Positions 17,576 through 27,097 of a stretch of DNA of 64,000 nucleotides are shown here, in pieces. Origin of the DNA: CAVVEQ01 sp963828855. GTDB taxonomy: Bacteria; Chloroflexota; Anaerolineae; Anaerolineales; Anaerolineaceae. The translations under genes and the position numbers were made by a program. Within the stretch, counting starts at the first letter, position 1, and each line of letters begins with the position of its first letter. The stretch spans positions 124,001 through 188,000 of the forward strand of contig CAWHGB010000006.1 of NCBI GenBank assembly GCA_963828855.1. The letters are read 5' to 3'. A model generated the notes under the pieces. It searched no databases. It had not been told where the DNA came from and was given only the letters and a program-made list of their open reading frames with translations.

Positions 17576-17998
17576 TTACCGAATATACCCGTTCCACTCC
17601 GGGGTAAAGGCTTTGACCAGGGAATCGAAGAGCCCCGCGGCCAGATCCACCCGGTAGCCCTGATATTCCATCTCCCCCGGGTAGCAAGCCCAGATCTCTA
17701 CAGCTTCGTCGCCCTCCAGCGCGACCAGGATCTTTTCCCGCAGACGTTTGTTCATCGGCTGGAAGGTGCCGGCGTAGCGGTGGTCGGTGTGCTTGTAGGC
17801 GTCCATGCGCGCCTCGAGCGGCAGGCGGGAATACTCCAGGAACATGATCCGCTCCCCGATGACGAAGGCGTAGAGAAAATTCCCGCGCGGATCCCTCCGC
17901 GCCAGCTCGAAAGCCAGCGCGCCGTTCTGCAGCTTCCACGCGCCCATTTTTTCAAATCCCAGCTCACTGAAGCGGGAAAAGAGGTCTTGATCGCTCAT
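17576..17998 (-). CDS. Conserved hypothetical protein
   Basis: 140 intact residues, ATG 17998 after GGGAGG. The sequence reads LFSRFSELGFEKMGAWKLQNG, FLYAFVIGERIMFLEYS, HRYAGTFQPMNKRLREKILVALE and EIWACYPGEMEYQGYRVDLAAGLFDSLV. A compact alpha/beta fold is likely; no catalytic motif is evident. It resembles nothing I can name. It sits 6 bases upstream of the M15-like lipoprotein on the same strand, so they are probably co-transcribed. The mutase-subunit gene diverges from it. Confidence 0.7.
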   Translation of the reverse strand: MSDQDLFSRFSELGFEKMGAWKLQNGALAFELARRDPRGNFLYAFVIGERIMFLEYSRLPLEARMDAYKHTDHRYAGTFQPMNKRLREKILVALEGDEAVEIWACYPGEMEYQGYRVDLAAGLFDSLVKAFTPEWNGYIR

Positions 17999-18186
17999 GT
18001 GCGCCTCCCGTTTTCATTATAAGGGAGTTGCTGTGCCACGCAAGCAAATAATGTTCTCTACACCCTTCAACGAGTCAACCACTCAACCTCGAACCCTTCA
18101 ACTAATCAACGATCCAACCCCTCCCACATTCAACCTCCCCCCCGCCGAGGGTATAATTACAATATATCCACTCCCACGGAGGGACT

Positions 18187-18588
18187 ATGCCAGAAAAGAA
18201 GATCCGAATCCTGATCGCCAAACCCGGCCTGGATGGGCACGACCGCGGCGCCAAAGTGGTGGCGCGCGCCCTGCGCGACGCCGGCATGGAGGTGATCTAC
18301 ACCGGCCTGCGCCAGACCCCCGAGATGGTGGCCGAGGCCGCCCTGCAGGAGGACGTGGACGCGGTGGGGCTCTCGATCCTTTCGGGGGCGCACATGGGCC
18401 TGGTGCCGCGCATCATGGAACTGCTCAAGGCGGAGGGCATGAGCTCGGTGCACGTCTTCCTGGGCGGGATCATCCCCGAGGAGGATATCCCCGCGCTAAA
18501 GGCCTGCGGCGTGGCTGAAATTTACGGCCCCGGCACCTCCACCGAGAAGATCGCCGCGGACGTGCGCGCCGCCGTACTGCCGGCATAA
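18187..18588 (+). CDS. Cobalamin-binding subunit of methylmalonyl-CoA mutase
   Basis: 133-residue B12-binding domain, as found at the C-terminus of methylmalonyl-CoA mutase or as a separate subunit. The cofactor signature is complete: KPGLDGHDRGAKVVARAL (Asp-x-His-x-x-Gly lower ligand), VGLSILSGAHMGLVP (Ser-x-Leu) and VFLGGIIPEEDIPAL (Gly-Gly). It isomerises (R)-methylmalonyl-CoA and succinyl-CoA in propionate metabolism, together with a separate catalytic subunit not in this window. ATG 18187 follows CGGAGGG. Followed 7 bases later by meaB, which chaperones the same enzyme. Confidence 0.9.
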   Translation: MPEKKIRILIAKPGLDGHDRGAKVVARALRDAGMEVIYTGLRQTPEMVAEAALQEDVDAVGLSILSGAHMGLVPRIMELLKAEGMSSVHVFLGGIIPEEDIPALKACGVAEIYGPGTSTEKIAADVRAAVLPA

Positions 18589-18595
18589 GCCGATC

Positions 18596-19574
18596 ATGGT
18601 TTCGGTCAAGTCCATCCTGGAAGGCGACCGGCGGGCACTCGCCCGCCTGCTGACCCTGGTGGAGAACGACGACCCCGCGGGCAGGGCAGCGCTCAATGAA
18701 CTCTACCCCCGCACCGGGCGGGCCCACGTGGTGGGCATCACCGGCGCGCCGGGGACGGGCAAATCGTCCTTTACCAACCAGCTCGCGCGGGTCTACCGCA
18801 CCCCCGCGTCGGGCGAGCCCAAGCGAGTGGCGATCGTGGCGGTGGATCCCTCCAGCCCGTTCACGGGCGGGGCGCTGCTGGGCGACCGGGTGCGCATGAA
18901 GGATCACGCCGGGGACGCGGGCGTCTTCATCCGCTCGATGGCCTCGCGCGGGGCGGTGGGCGGCATTGCCCGCGCCACCGCCGCCGTCACCCAGGTGCTG
19001 GATGCGGCCGGGTTCGACATGGTCCTGGTGGAGACGGTTGGGGCAGGCCAATCGGAGGTGGAGATCGCGCGCCTGGCGCACACCACCATCGTGGTGGAAG
19101 CACCCGGCATGGGCGACGATATCCAGGCCATCAAGGCCGGGCATCCTCGAGATCGCCGATATCCTGGTGGTCAACAAGGCCGACCTGCCCGGCGCCGATC
19201 GTACCGAGCAGGTGCTGCGCGCCAACCTGGAAATGGGCGCGGGAACGCGCCGTCCGGCAGTGGATGGCGCGGAGGTGTGGACGCCCCCGGTGATCAAGGT
19301 GCAGTCGCTCAACCCGGTGGGCATCATCGAGGCCTGCGACCTGATCCAGGATCACCGCGCCTACCTGGAACGCACCGGCGAGTGGCAGCTTCGGGATCGG
19401 GAGCGGCTGGATAGCGAGCTGGAAGACCTGCTGAAAGAGGAGCTCTTCCACCGCTGGGTGAAGCAAAAATCGGAAAATCACTGGCAGGCGGCGATGGACG
19501 CGCTTTACGCGCGCGAACGCTCGCCCTACCAGACGGTGGAAGATTTATTGAAGCAATCATCAGATCAATCTTAG
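18596..19574 (+). CDS. meaB: MeaB/ArgK-type GTPase, mutase chaperone (one frameshift)
   Basis: G3E-family P-loop GTPase that loads and protects B12 in methylmalonyl-CoA mutase. Walker A is GITGAPGTGKSSFTN, switch II region VDPSSPFTGGALLGDRVRM and the MeaB-typical DTVGAGQSE-like block VETVGAGQSEVEI. The guanine-specific motif NKAD appears in LVVNKADLPGAD. The C-terminal region with HRWVKQKSENHWQAAMDALYARERSPY is the dimerisation arm. A single frame change near 19138 separates two halves; joined it is about 326 residues, the usual length. Co-transcribed with the cobalamin subunit. Confidence 0.92.
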
Positions 19575-19584
19575 GAGAAGGCAA

Positions 19585-20910
19585 ATGGAACGAACCCTTA
19601 TCGCGGAACTGCGGAACTCGGTCGGGAAACAGGTGAAGGTGCAGGGCTTTCTGCAGACCCTGCGCGACCAGAAGAAAATGCAGTTCCTCATCCTGCGCGA
19701 CCCGACCGGGCTGGTGCAGGTGGCGCATTACCGCCCGAATAACGAGGAGCTGGCGAGACCAGATCTCAGCGCTTTCGGTGGAATCGGCGCTGACCATCAC
19801 CGGCACGGTGGTGGATAACCCCATCGTCAAGCTGGGCGGGCTGGAAGTGCAGCTCGAATCCCTCGCAGGTGGACAGCAATGCGCGAGATCCCGGTGCCGT
19901 TCGATCCCTTTGCCGAAACCCTGCCGATGATCGACTTGCGCATGGACTGGCGCTTCCTCGACCTGCGCCGCCCCGAGAACCTGCTGATCTTCAAGGTGCA
20001 GACCACCGCCGAGCACGCCATGCGCGAATACTGGCTCAAGCACAACTTCATCGAGATCCACTCCCCCAAGATCATGGGCGCGCCCAGCGAGAGCGGCGCC
20101 GAGCTCTTTGAGATGAAGTACTTCGAGCGCAAGGCCTACCTGGCGCAGTCGCCCGCAGTTCTACAAGCAGATGGCGCATGGCGGCCGGGTTCGACCGCGT
20201 GTTCGAGATCGGCCCGGTCTTCCGCGCCGACCCCTCCTTCACCTCGCGCCACATGACCGAGTTCACCGGCATCGACATGGAGATGAGCTGGGTGGACAGG
20301 CACGAGGACGTGATGGCCTTCATGGAGCGCTGGCTGCAATACACATTGCAGAAGGTGAAGGAGCAGCACGGCGAGGAGATCAAGGAGCGGCTGGGCTTCG
20401 ACCTGGTGGTGCCGGAGGTGCCCTTCCCGCGCATCACCATGAAGGATGCCGTGGAGATCCTGAAGGAGCGCGGCTACAAGCTGCCGCCGGAGAAGAAGGG
20501 CGATATCGACCCGGCCGGCGAGCGCGAGCTGGGCAACTACGTGAAGGAAAAATACAACCACGATTTCGTGTTCCTGATCGACTGGCCGATCACCGTGCGC
20601 CCGTTCTACCACATGCGCCATCCCGATGCGCCCACCCTCACGCGCAGCTTTGACCTGATCGGCAGCGGGCTGGAGATCACCACCGGCGCGCAGCGCGAGC
20701 ACCGCTACGACGTGCTGGCCGCCCAGGCGCTGGAAAAAGGGCTGACCCTGGAGCCGATCCAGTTCTACCTGGATTTCTTCAACTACGGCTGCCCGCCGCA
20801 CGGCGGCTTCGGGCTGGGGCTTTCCCGCCTGCTGATGATCATGCTCGGGCTGAATAACATCCGCGAGGCGGTCTATCATCTTCCGCGGACCGACCCGGCT
20901 GAACCCGTAG
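19585..20910 (+). CDS. aspS: Aspartyl-tRNA synthetase, archaeal-type (AspS2), frameshifted
   Basis: Class II synthetase charging tRNA-Asp, possibly tRNA-Asn too. The N-terminal OB fold reads LRNSVGKQVKVQGFLQTLRD, then motif 2 VFEIGPVFRADPSFTSRHMTEFTGIDMEM and motif 3 GGFGLGLSRLLMIMLGL, closing FRGPTRLNP. It lacks the bacterial GAD insertion, so it is the short type (about 441 residues). The position equivalent to the discriminating Trp in archaeal enzymes is Gln (GFLQTLR), suggesting non-discriminating charging of both tRNAs, an inference needing a gatCAB check. Frame changes near 19760, 19870, 20155 and 20875. ATG 19585 follows AGGAGA. Confidence 0.88.
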
Positions 20911-20917
20911 AGGAAAA

Positions 20918-21489
20918 ATGCCCGAGAGTGACGATTCGAATGACCTCGGAAACCTCGCAAGTCCGCCTGCGCCCGCTGGAACGCGAGGACCTGCACTGGT
21001 TCGTGGAATGGTTCACCGATCCGGAGGTGCTGGAATTCCTGGGGCTGCACAACCCGCTCTCGCAGGCGCGCGAGGAAAAATGGTACGAGAAGATCCTGGA
21101 AGGCCCCGAGGATGAGCACCCCTTCGCCATCGAGGTCAATGAAGGATGGCGTCTGGCGGGTGATCGGCAACATCGCCTTCTTTGGGATGCACACCACCTT
21201 CCGCAGCGCCGAGATCGGCATCGTGCTGGGCGATAAGAGCGCCTGGGGCAAGGGCTACGGCACCGAGGCGATGCGCCAGATGGTGGATCACGGCTTCAAC
21301 GATCTCAACCTGCACCGCATCTACCTGCAGGTGGTTGACGAAAATACCCGCGGCATCCGCTGCTACGAAAAGGTCGGTTTCAAGCACGAAGGCCGCCAGC
21401 GGGATGATATCTGGAAGAACGGAAGATTTCACGACGTGCTCCGTATGAGCATACTTTTCCCGGAATGGGAACAGATCAAGGAAAGGTGA
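20918..21489 (+). CDS. GNAT acetyltransferase, RimJ/RimL type (frameshifted)
   Basis: Ribosomal-protein-alanine or spermidine-type N-acetyltransferase family, using acetyl-CoA. The domain opens VRLRPLEREDLHWFVEWFTDPEV, with motif A GDKSAWGKGYGTEAMRQMVDHGF and the closing YEKVGFKHEGRQRDDIWKNG, typical of this subfamily. The start may be ATG 20918 (AGAGGAAAA upstream, with a frame change near 20965) or the in-frame ATG 20940. A second frame change is near 21145. It begins 7 bases after aspS and ends where prs begins. Confidence 0.85.
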
Positions 21490-22491
21490 ATGATGGCACA
21501 AACACACACTGCGCATAACCGCATGATGTACGGAGATATCAAACTGTACGCCGGTACAGCCTGCCCGGACCTGGCCAAAGGCATTGCCAGCTACCTGGGA
21601 ACGTGCCACTGTGCGACCGGGATATCATCCAGTTCCCCAACGACAATCTGTTCGTCAAGCTGCGCTCACAGCGTGCGCGGGCAGGATTGCTATGTGATCC
21701 AGACCACCTCCACCCCGGTGCACCGCAACCTGATGGAGCTGCTGATCCTGATCCAGACCCTGCGCCTGGATTCCGCCGCGCGCATCACCGCGGTGGTGCC
21801 CTACCTGTGCTACGCCCGTTCGGATAAGAAGGACCAGCCGCGCGTGCCCATCACCGCCCGCCTGGTGGCGGATATGATCGAGGTGGCCGGCGCGGACCGC
21901 TACATCACCCTCGACCTGCACGCCGGGCAGATCCAGGGCTTCTTCTCCATCCCCGGGGATGTGCTCACCTCCTTCCACATGCTGGTCGATTACCTGAAGG
22001 GCATCCAGAACACCATGACCAACCCGGTGGTGGTCACCGCGGACCTGGGCTTTGCCAAGAAAGCGCGCAACTTCGCCGCCGAGATGGATATCCCCATGGC
22101 GTTCATCGAAAAACGGCGCAGCAGCCAACGATTCCAACGGCCGAAGCGCTGACCATGATCGGCGAGGTGGACGACCGCGATGTGATCATCGTGGATGACG
22201 AAATCGATACCGGCGGGTCGATGGTCCAGGCGGTGAACCTGGTGAAGGAATGCGGCGCGCAGGATGTGTATATGATCTTCGTGCACGGCATCTTCTCGCT
22301 GGATGCGGCCAAGCGCCTGGCAGCGCTGCCGGTGAAGCAGTTTGTCACCACCGATACCATCCCCATCCCGCCGGAAAAAGCCAAACTACTTCGGCGACCG
22401 GTTGAAGATCCTCTCGGTGGCGCCCCTGCTGGGCGAGGTCATCTGCCGGGCGAACGAAGGCCGCAGCGTGGGCGAGATGTTCAACGAGTGA
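21490..22491 (+). CDS. prs: Ribose-phosphate pyrophosphokinase (frameshifted)
   Basis: Makes PRPP from ribose 5-phosphate and ATP for purine, pyrimidine, histidine and NAD synthesis. Recognised by TAVVPYLCYARSDKKDQPRVPITARLVADMIEVAG, ITLDLHAGQIQGFF, and the PRPP-binding loop DVIIVDDEIDTGGSMVQAV. After a frame change near 22385 it ends NYFGDRLKILSVAPLLGEV...GRSVGEMF. Frame changes near 21605 and 21668 blur the N-terminal flexible region, and another near 22120 interrupts the segment after MAFIEKRR. Length is about 333 residues, normal. ATG 21490 directly follows the GNAT stop. Confidence 0.92.
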
Positions 22492-22496
22492 ACCAC

Positions 22497-22529
22497 ACCG
22501 GAGGAAGAATACCTTCCTCCGGTTCTTTT
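22497..22529 (+). terminator. Terminator after prs
   Basis: An 11-bp perfect stem (accggaggaag / cttcctccggt), loop of five bases, followed by TTCTTTTT. Confidence 0.92.
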
Positions 22530-22540
22530 TAGAAATTCTC

Positions 22541-23383
22541 ATGCCAGAACTCCCCGAAGTTGAGACCATTGCGCGCAGCCTGCAGCAAGGCGGGCGCGGG
22601 CAACCGCCCATCCAGGGCAGGGTGATCCTTTCAGCGCAGCTCTCCTGGGAGCGCACGCCTGGCGGAACCCAGCAAGGCGGAATTTCTAAAACGCCTGCCC
22701 GGGCAGCGGGTGGAGGAGGTGGGCAGGCGCGGGAAGTTCATTGTCATCCACCTGGAGCGGGACTAGCTGCTCATCCACCTGCGCATGAGCGGCGACCTGC
22801 GGGTGGAGAGGAGGCAGACTTCGCAGCCGCAACCGCATGACCGGATGGCCATCCGGTTCCGAAGGATGGCGCCGGTTGTTTTTCAACGACACGCGCAAAT
22901 TCGGGCGGGTCTGGCTGGTCGCTGATCCGCAACCAGTCCTGGGCAGGGCTTGGTCCCGAGCCGTTGGACGAGGCGTTCACCGCGGGTGGATTTCCACACC
23001 CTGCTGACGACGCGCAAGCGGCAGCTCAAGCCGCTGCTGCTGGATCAGACCTTCCTGGCCGGGCTGGGCAATATCTACACCGATGAAGCTCTGTTCCTGG
23101 CCAGGCTGCACCCGCTTCATCCATCTAATAACTCTGTCAATCGAGCAGTCAGCCAGGCTTGCTGGCATCGATCCGCGAGGTGCTGAAGGAGGGCATCCGG
23201 CACAACGGGGCGAGCATCGACTGGGTCTACCGCGGCGGGGATTTCCAGAACCACTTCCGCGTCTACCAGCGCACCGGGGAGCCCTGCCCGGTGTGCGGCA
23301 CACCCATCCAGCGCATCCTGGTGGGGCAGCGCAGCAGCCATTTCTGCCCGGTCTGCCAGGAGTGTGGCGAAACCTCATCCTGA
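22541..23383 (+). CDS. mutM: Formamidopyrimidine-DNA glycosylase (frameshifts and in-frame stop)
   Basis: Base-excision repair enzyme removing 8-oxoguanine. The catalytic Pro-Glu start is intact (MPELPEVETIARSL), then KFIVIHLERD followed by an in-frame TAG at 22765 where Tyr or similar is expected, then LLIHLRMSGDLRVE. Later: WLFFNDTRKFGRVWLV, LKPLLLDQTFLAGLGNIYTDEALF and the zinc finger CPVCGTP-x-IQRILVGQRS-x-HFCPVCQ. Six or more frame changes are needed. Length about 280, normal. Sequence errors or a dead gene are both possible; the even conservation across pieces favours errors. Separate from prs by a terminator. Confidence 0.85.
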
Positions 23384-23468
23384 ATCGCGCAGGATCGCGG
23401 GCTTTTCTTTTCCTGAGAATCAGCTACAATAAAATCACAGGTTGGGTTATTTCTTACAGGGAGGTCTT

Positions 23469-24235
23469 ATGTCGCCTTTGACCATGCAATTACTGGCAGC
23501 ATTTGCCTGCGCCATCGTCGGTTTCATCGCCGGGGTGCTGGTGACCCTGCTCTGGTCGGAAAAGGAAAAAAAGATTGCCAGTGACGCTGCTTCCGAGGAG
23601 ACGCCGGTGGATAAGAACCGAGTCGAGGTGGCGCGAATCTGGCGGGATAAAAAAACGGGAAACCTGCTGACCGAAGTGGATGGCAAGGTCTACAAGGATG
23701 AAAGCGAGTTGAGCAAAACACAGCGAACGGAGCTGAAATACACGGCCATGTCCTGGGCTGGCTGGGTGCTGGGCAACGAGGACGAGCCAAAACCCAGTGC
23801 AGAGGTGAAACCTGCCGCCGTCGCCACGGCAGCCGTGGTCGCCCAACCAGCGCCGCTGCCGCCCGTCCCGCCGCCACCGGTGCGGCCTGCGCCTGCGGAT
23901 GGCAAAAGCTGAAAAGGGCGGGGATAAGAAGGGCAAGGCTGAAGAACCCCCGCGGCCAAAGACGATGGTGGAGCAGATCGACGAGATCCTGGCGGAGCAG
24001 ATCAAGGGCACCCCGCTGGAAAACCGCGGGTTGCGTATCGTGCAGAATGATGTGGGCGTCACCGTCTGGGTGGGGCTGGATCACTACGATGGCATCGAGG
24101 CGGTCATCAGATCCGGAGATAAAAGCTGCTGTTCGCCGGGCAGTGGAGACCTGGGAGAAACAAGCCGAACAGATTAAAATAATCTTTGGCCTTCCGGCAC
24201 ATTCATATCCATATATTAATGCAGCCGGTTTATAA
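23469..24235 (+). CDS. Membrane-anchored protein with Pro-rich linker (frameshifted)
   Basis: ATG 23469 after GGGAGG. One N-terminal helix (LLAAFACAIVGFIAGVLVTLLW) is followed by a charged domain (RIWRDKKTGNLLTEVDGKVYKDESEL), a Pro/Ala linker (PAPLPPVPPPPVRPAPADGK) and a C-terminal alpha/beta part (MVEQIDEILAEQIKGTPLENRGLRI, DPEIKAAVRRAVETWEKQ). Frame changes near 23905 and 24115 join three pieces to about 255 residues. No family recognised. It precedes tatABC and could be co-transcribed. Confidence 0.65.
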
Positions 24236-24272
24236 TCTCCTGCGATAACGTTAATGATTCAAGGAGTCACTG

Positions 24273-24459
24273 ATGAGCCTGGGATTACCTGAGATTCTGA
24301 TCGTGCTGGTCATCATCCTGCTGCTTTTCGGACCGGGGCGTATCTCCAAGATCGCGGGGGAAATGGGAAACAGCATCCGATCCTTCCGGGACGGTTTGAA
24401 GGACGATAAAAAGGAAATCCTCCGAAGAGGATGAAAAGAAGGATAAACCGTCCTCCTGA
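24273..24459 (+). CDS. tatA: Twin-arginine translocase subunit TatA/E
   Basis: Single-helix pore component of the Tat system that exports folded proteins. The ATG at 24273 has AAGGAG 7 bases before it. LGLPEILIVLVIILLLFGPGRISKIAGEMGNSIRSFRDGLKDD is the classic TatA sequence with the Phe-Gly hinge. A likely one-base indel near 24415 moves the end: the correct frame gives an acidic/basic tail SSEEDEKKDKPSS ending at 24459. About 62 residues. Starts the tatABC block. Confidence 0.92.
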
Positions 24460-24498
24460 GGTTCATTCGCTAACCTTATATTTCGAATATTCACATCT

Positions 24499-24870
24499 AT
24501 GGATTTTTTAGGCATCGGTCCGCTCGAACTGCTGTTGATCTTTGTGCTTGCCCTGATCCTGCTAGGACCCAGGGAGATGGTCAATACTGCCCGTAAGGCG
24601 GCGGAAGCGATCCGCAAGATGACGCAATCTGATTTCTGGAAGGATGCGGTGGATTCCTCCCGCGAGTTCCGAAACCTGCCCACCCAGATCATGAAGGATA
24701 CCGGCCTGGATGAGGAGCTGCGCAAGATCAACCGCGATCTCAGCCGCAACCAGGACCAGGTGAACTGGGAAAAGGATATGGAAAAAGCCAAAACTGGGAG
24801 AACCAACCATCGGTCAGCCGCCGAAAGGGGAGGAGAAACCGGCGAGGGGGTGAGCGGTGACAGACCCTGA
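24499..24870 (+). CDS. tatB: Twin-arginine translocase subunit TatB
   Basis: ATG 24499. The helix MDFLGIGPLELLLIFVLALILLGP with the conserved Gly-Pro and LGPREM hinge fits TatB, followed by a longer amphipathic charged domain (TARKAAEAIRKMTQSDFWKDA, LRKINRDLSRNQDQ). In the Tat system TatB and TatC together recognise the twin-Arg signal. The last 30 residues are out of the normal frame style and may follow an indel. The tatC start follows directly. Confidence 0.88.
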   Translation: MDFLGIGPLELLLIFVLALILLGPREMVNTARKAAEAIRKMTQSDFWKDAVDSSREFRNLPTQIMKDTGLDEELRKINRDLSRNQDQVNWEKDMEKAKTGRTNHRSAAERGGETGEGVSGDRP

Positions 24871-24878
24871 GAGGTACC

Positions 24879-25567
24879 ATGCCGCTCTCCGGCCATATCG
24901 AGGAGCTGCGCAAACGGCTGCTCTACGCCCTGATCGCGCTGGCGGTGGGCACGCTGATCAGTTTCTCGTACGCGAACAACTTCATCGCCTTCCTGGCAAA
25001 GCCGATCGGCGGGCTGGAAAACCTGCAATCCATCGAGATCACCGAAAACCTGGGGGTTTTCATGCGGGTCTCGCTGCTGTGCGGATTCGTGATCGCCCTG
25101 CCGGTCATTCTCTATGAGCTGTTGGCGTTTATCCTTCCCGGTCTGCAGCCAAAGGAGCGGCGCTGGGTTTTCTGGACCATCCCGGCGGTCACATTGATGT
25201 TCCTGCTGGGGGCGGCATTTGCCTTCTATGTGATGCTGCCGGCTGCCATCCCCTTCCTGACCGGCTTCCTGGGGGTGAAGACCGTTCCACGGCTTTCCAA
25301 TTACATCAGCTTCGTCACCAGCCTGGTGTTCTGGATCGGGATCAGCTTCCAGGCTCCGCTGGTGGTTTTCTTCCTGGCCAAGTTGAAACTGGTGGATGCG
25401 AAAACCCTTGCCCAGCAGTGGCGGCTTGCGCTGGTGCTTATCGCAGTGATCGCGGCGATGGTCACGCCCACGGTGGATCCGGTGAACATGGCGTTGCTGA
25501 TGCTGCCACTCGTGTTCTGCTATATTGGATCAGTGTGCTGCTGGCGTTCATCGCCCGGCGCAATTAA
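24879..25567 (+). CDS. tatC: Sec-independent protein translocase TatC (frameshift at 3' end)
   Basis: Six-helix core of the Tat translocase. MPLSGHIEELRKRLL is the family's N-terminal motif with conserved Glu, and the glycine/proline-rich loop FILPGLQPKERR matches the TatC signature. A frame change near 25525 hides the usual end LLAFIARRN, whose stop is 25565-25567; joined length about 230 residues. Third gene of tatABC, separated by 8 bases from tatB. It converges on the GH1 gene. Confidence 0.92.
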
Positions 25568-25578
25568 GCTTGTTAATA

Positions 25579-26916
25579 TTATTTAAACGGAAATACTTTC
25601 TCCAGCACTTCCGGGCAATATCGTTCCACCATCTCGGTGGTGATCCCATTCTCATGACAGATCTCTGCATACAACCTGGCACTCTGGCGTGGCGTGCGCT
25701 CCTGGGTGGCTGTATCCAATTCCCATAAGCCAAAGCGGTTCTCCCAGCCGTCGGTCCACTCAAAGTTATCCACCAGCGACCAGTGGTAATACCCCCGTAC
25801 CGGGAAGTTCATATTCACCGCCCGCCAGACCTGGTGCAGGTTCTGGATGATGTACCTGCGGCGCAGGCTGTCCTCGCGGTCCTCGATGCCGTTTTCGGTG
25901 ATGTAGATGGGAAGATTGAAGCTTTTTGCCCACTTGAGCGCGGCATACATACCCCGCGGGGTATTGCCAAATTTACCGCTCGGGCTGGGCTCGCCGTCCT
26001 CTTCATAAAATATTCTGAGAATACAGCCCATTCTTTTCGAGAGGAGCCACTTCCATGATCTGGCGGTAGTAATAGTTCAACCCGAAGTAATCCAGGCTGC
26101 CGCGGACGCTTGGGATGCGGCGCTTTCTGCCCAGGAGCTTGAAAACACCGGTCTGAAACGGCCGCATGAAGGCATCCCCGCTGATCCAGTTGGCCATGTG
26201 GGTGACCCAGCGGTCAGCCAGGTTCCAGCGCCTGCCAGCCACCAGGAGCGATCGGTTGATGGCCAAACCCACCTGCGCCTCCGGCTGCAGCTCATGGATC
26301 GCCTGGTAAGCGAGGGAATGGGCTTTGAGAAGGTTCTCGTAGACCTTGAATAACGCGCCAAAATCGCCCCGTTCTGCCGGGAGGGAAGTTACCTGCCACG
26401 TATCCCAGCAGGGCATAGAGATTGGGCTCGTTGAGCGTGCACCACAGATCTGCACTCGTCTTTCAGCGCGGCAACCGCTTTTTTCACGTAAGCGGCGAAC
26501 AGGGCGGGAGTCTCCTCGTTCAGCCAGCCATTCATTTCCGTAAGCCAGAGTGGATCGGTGAAATGATGCAGGGTGATCATGGGTTTGATCCCGCGCTTAT
26601 TCAACCCGGCGATCATCTCGCGGTAATACGCCAGGCTGCCCTCATCCCAGCGGTCACGGGAAGGTTGAATGCGGCTCCACTCGAGGGAAAGCCGGTGGGT
26701 GGTCTGCCCGCCCTCCGCGGCATGGTCGAAATCCTCCTGCCAGCGTCCGCCCCACCAATCGCAGGCCAGCCCGGCTTTTTGACCGTTCACGATCTTTCCC
26801 GGGACGCTCTCCCAGGCAGACCAGTTATTGTTGGTGTTGCCGCCTTCCACCTGGTGGGAGGAGGTGGCAGTGCCCCACAGGAATCCATGGGGAAAATGGT
26901 AAGATGCTTTCATCAA
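25579..26916 (-). CDS. Glycoside hydrolase family 1, beta-glucosidase/galactosidase type (frameshifted)
   Basis: Retaining glycosidase of GH1 (TIM barrel). The nucleophile motif is NLPIYITENGIEDRED; the opening FPHGFLWGTATSSHQVEGG and the LTLHHFTDPLWL and WSRIQPSRDRW blocks are typical. YYHWSLVDNFEWTDGWENRFGLW near the C-terminus is also GH1. The acid/base motif (TLNEP) falls in the damaged area near 26440, and a second frame change lies near 26030. Length about 446, normal. ATG 26916. No signal peptide, so the substrate is an imported oligosaccharide or glycoside. Only the glucan phosphorylase downstream hints at a common carbohydrate theme. Confidence 0.9.
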
Positions 26917-27031
26917 AATACTCTCCGGGTATAAATATTAATCATAATCCGGATGCGAAAAATGTGGGAAATAGTGTCAACAACATCAAAATCTGCTAAC
27001 ATTACTGTTAGGTGGCACTTTTCTTGCCTTC

Positions 27032-27060
27032 TTGCGGCAATTTTGCGCTTTCGTTATACT
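27032..27060 (+). promoter_or_regulatory. Sigma-70-type promoter of the repeat protein gene
   Basis: A -35 element TTGCGG, a 17-base spacer and a -10 element TATACT, ending 37 bases before the preferred start codon. Confidence 0.6.
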
Positions 27061-27097
27061 ATTAGTGCTATTAATGGAAAAGCAGGAGATGAATACT

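Noticed and set aside
20136..21251. Minus-strand 371-codon frame opposite AspRS
   Set aside because: Antisense to synthetase motifs 2 and 3; composition typical of antisense frames in GC-rich DNA.
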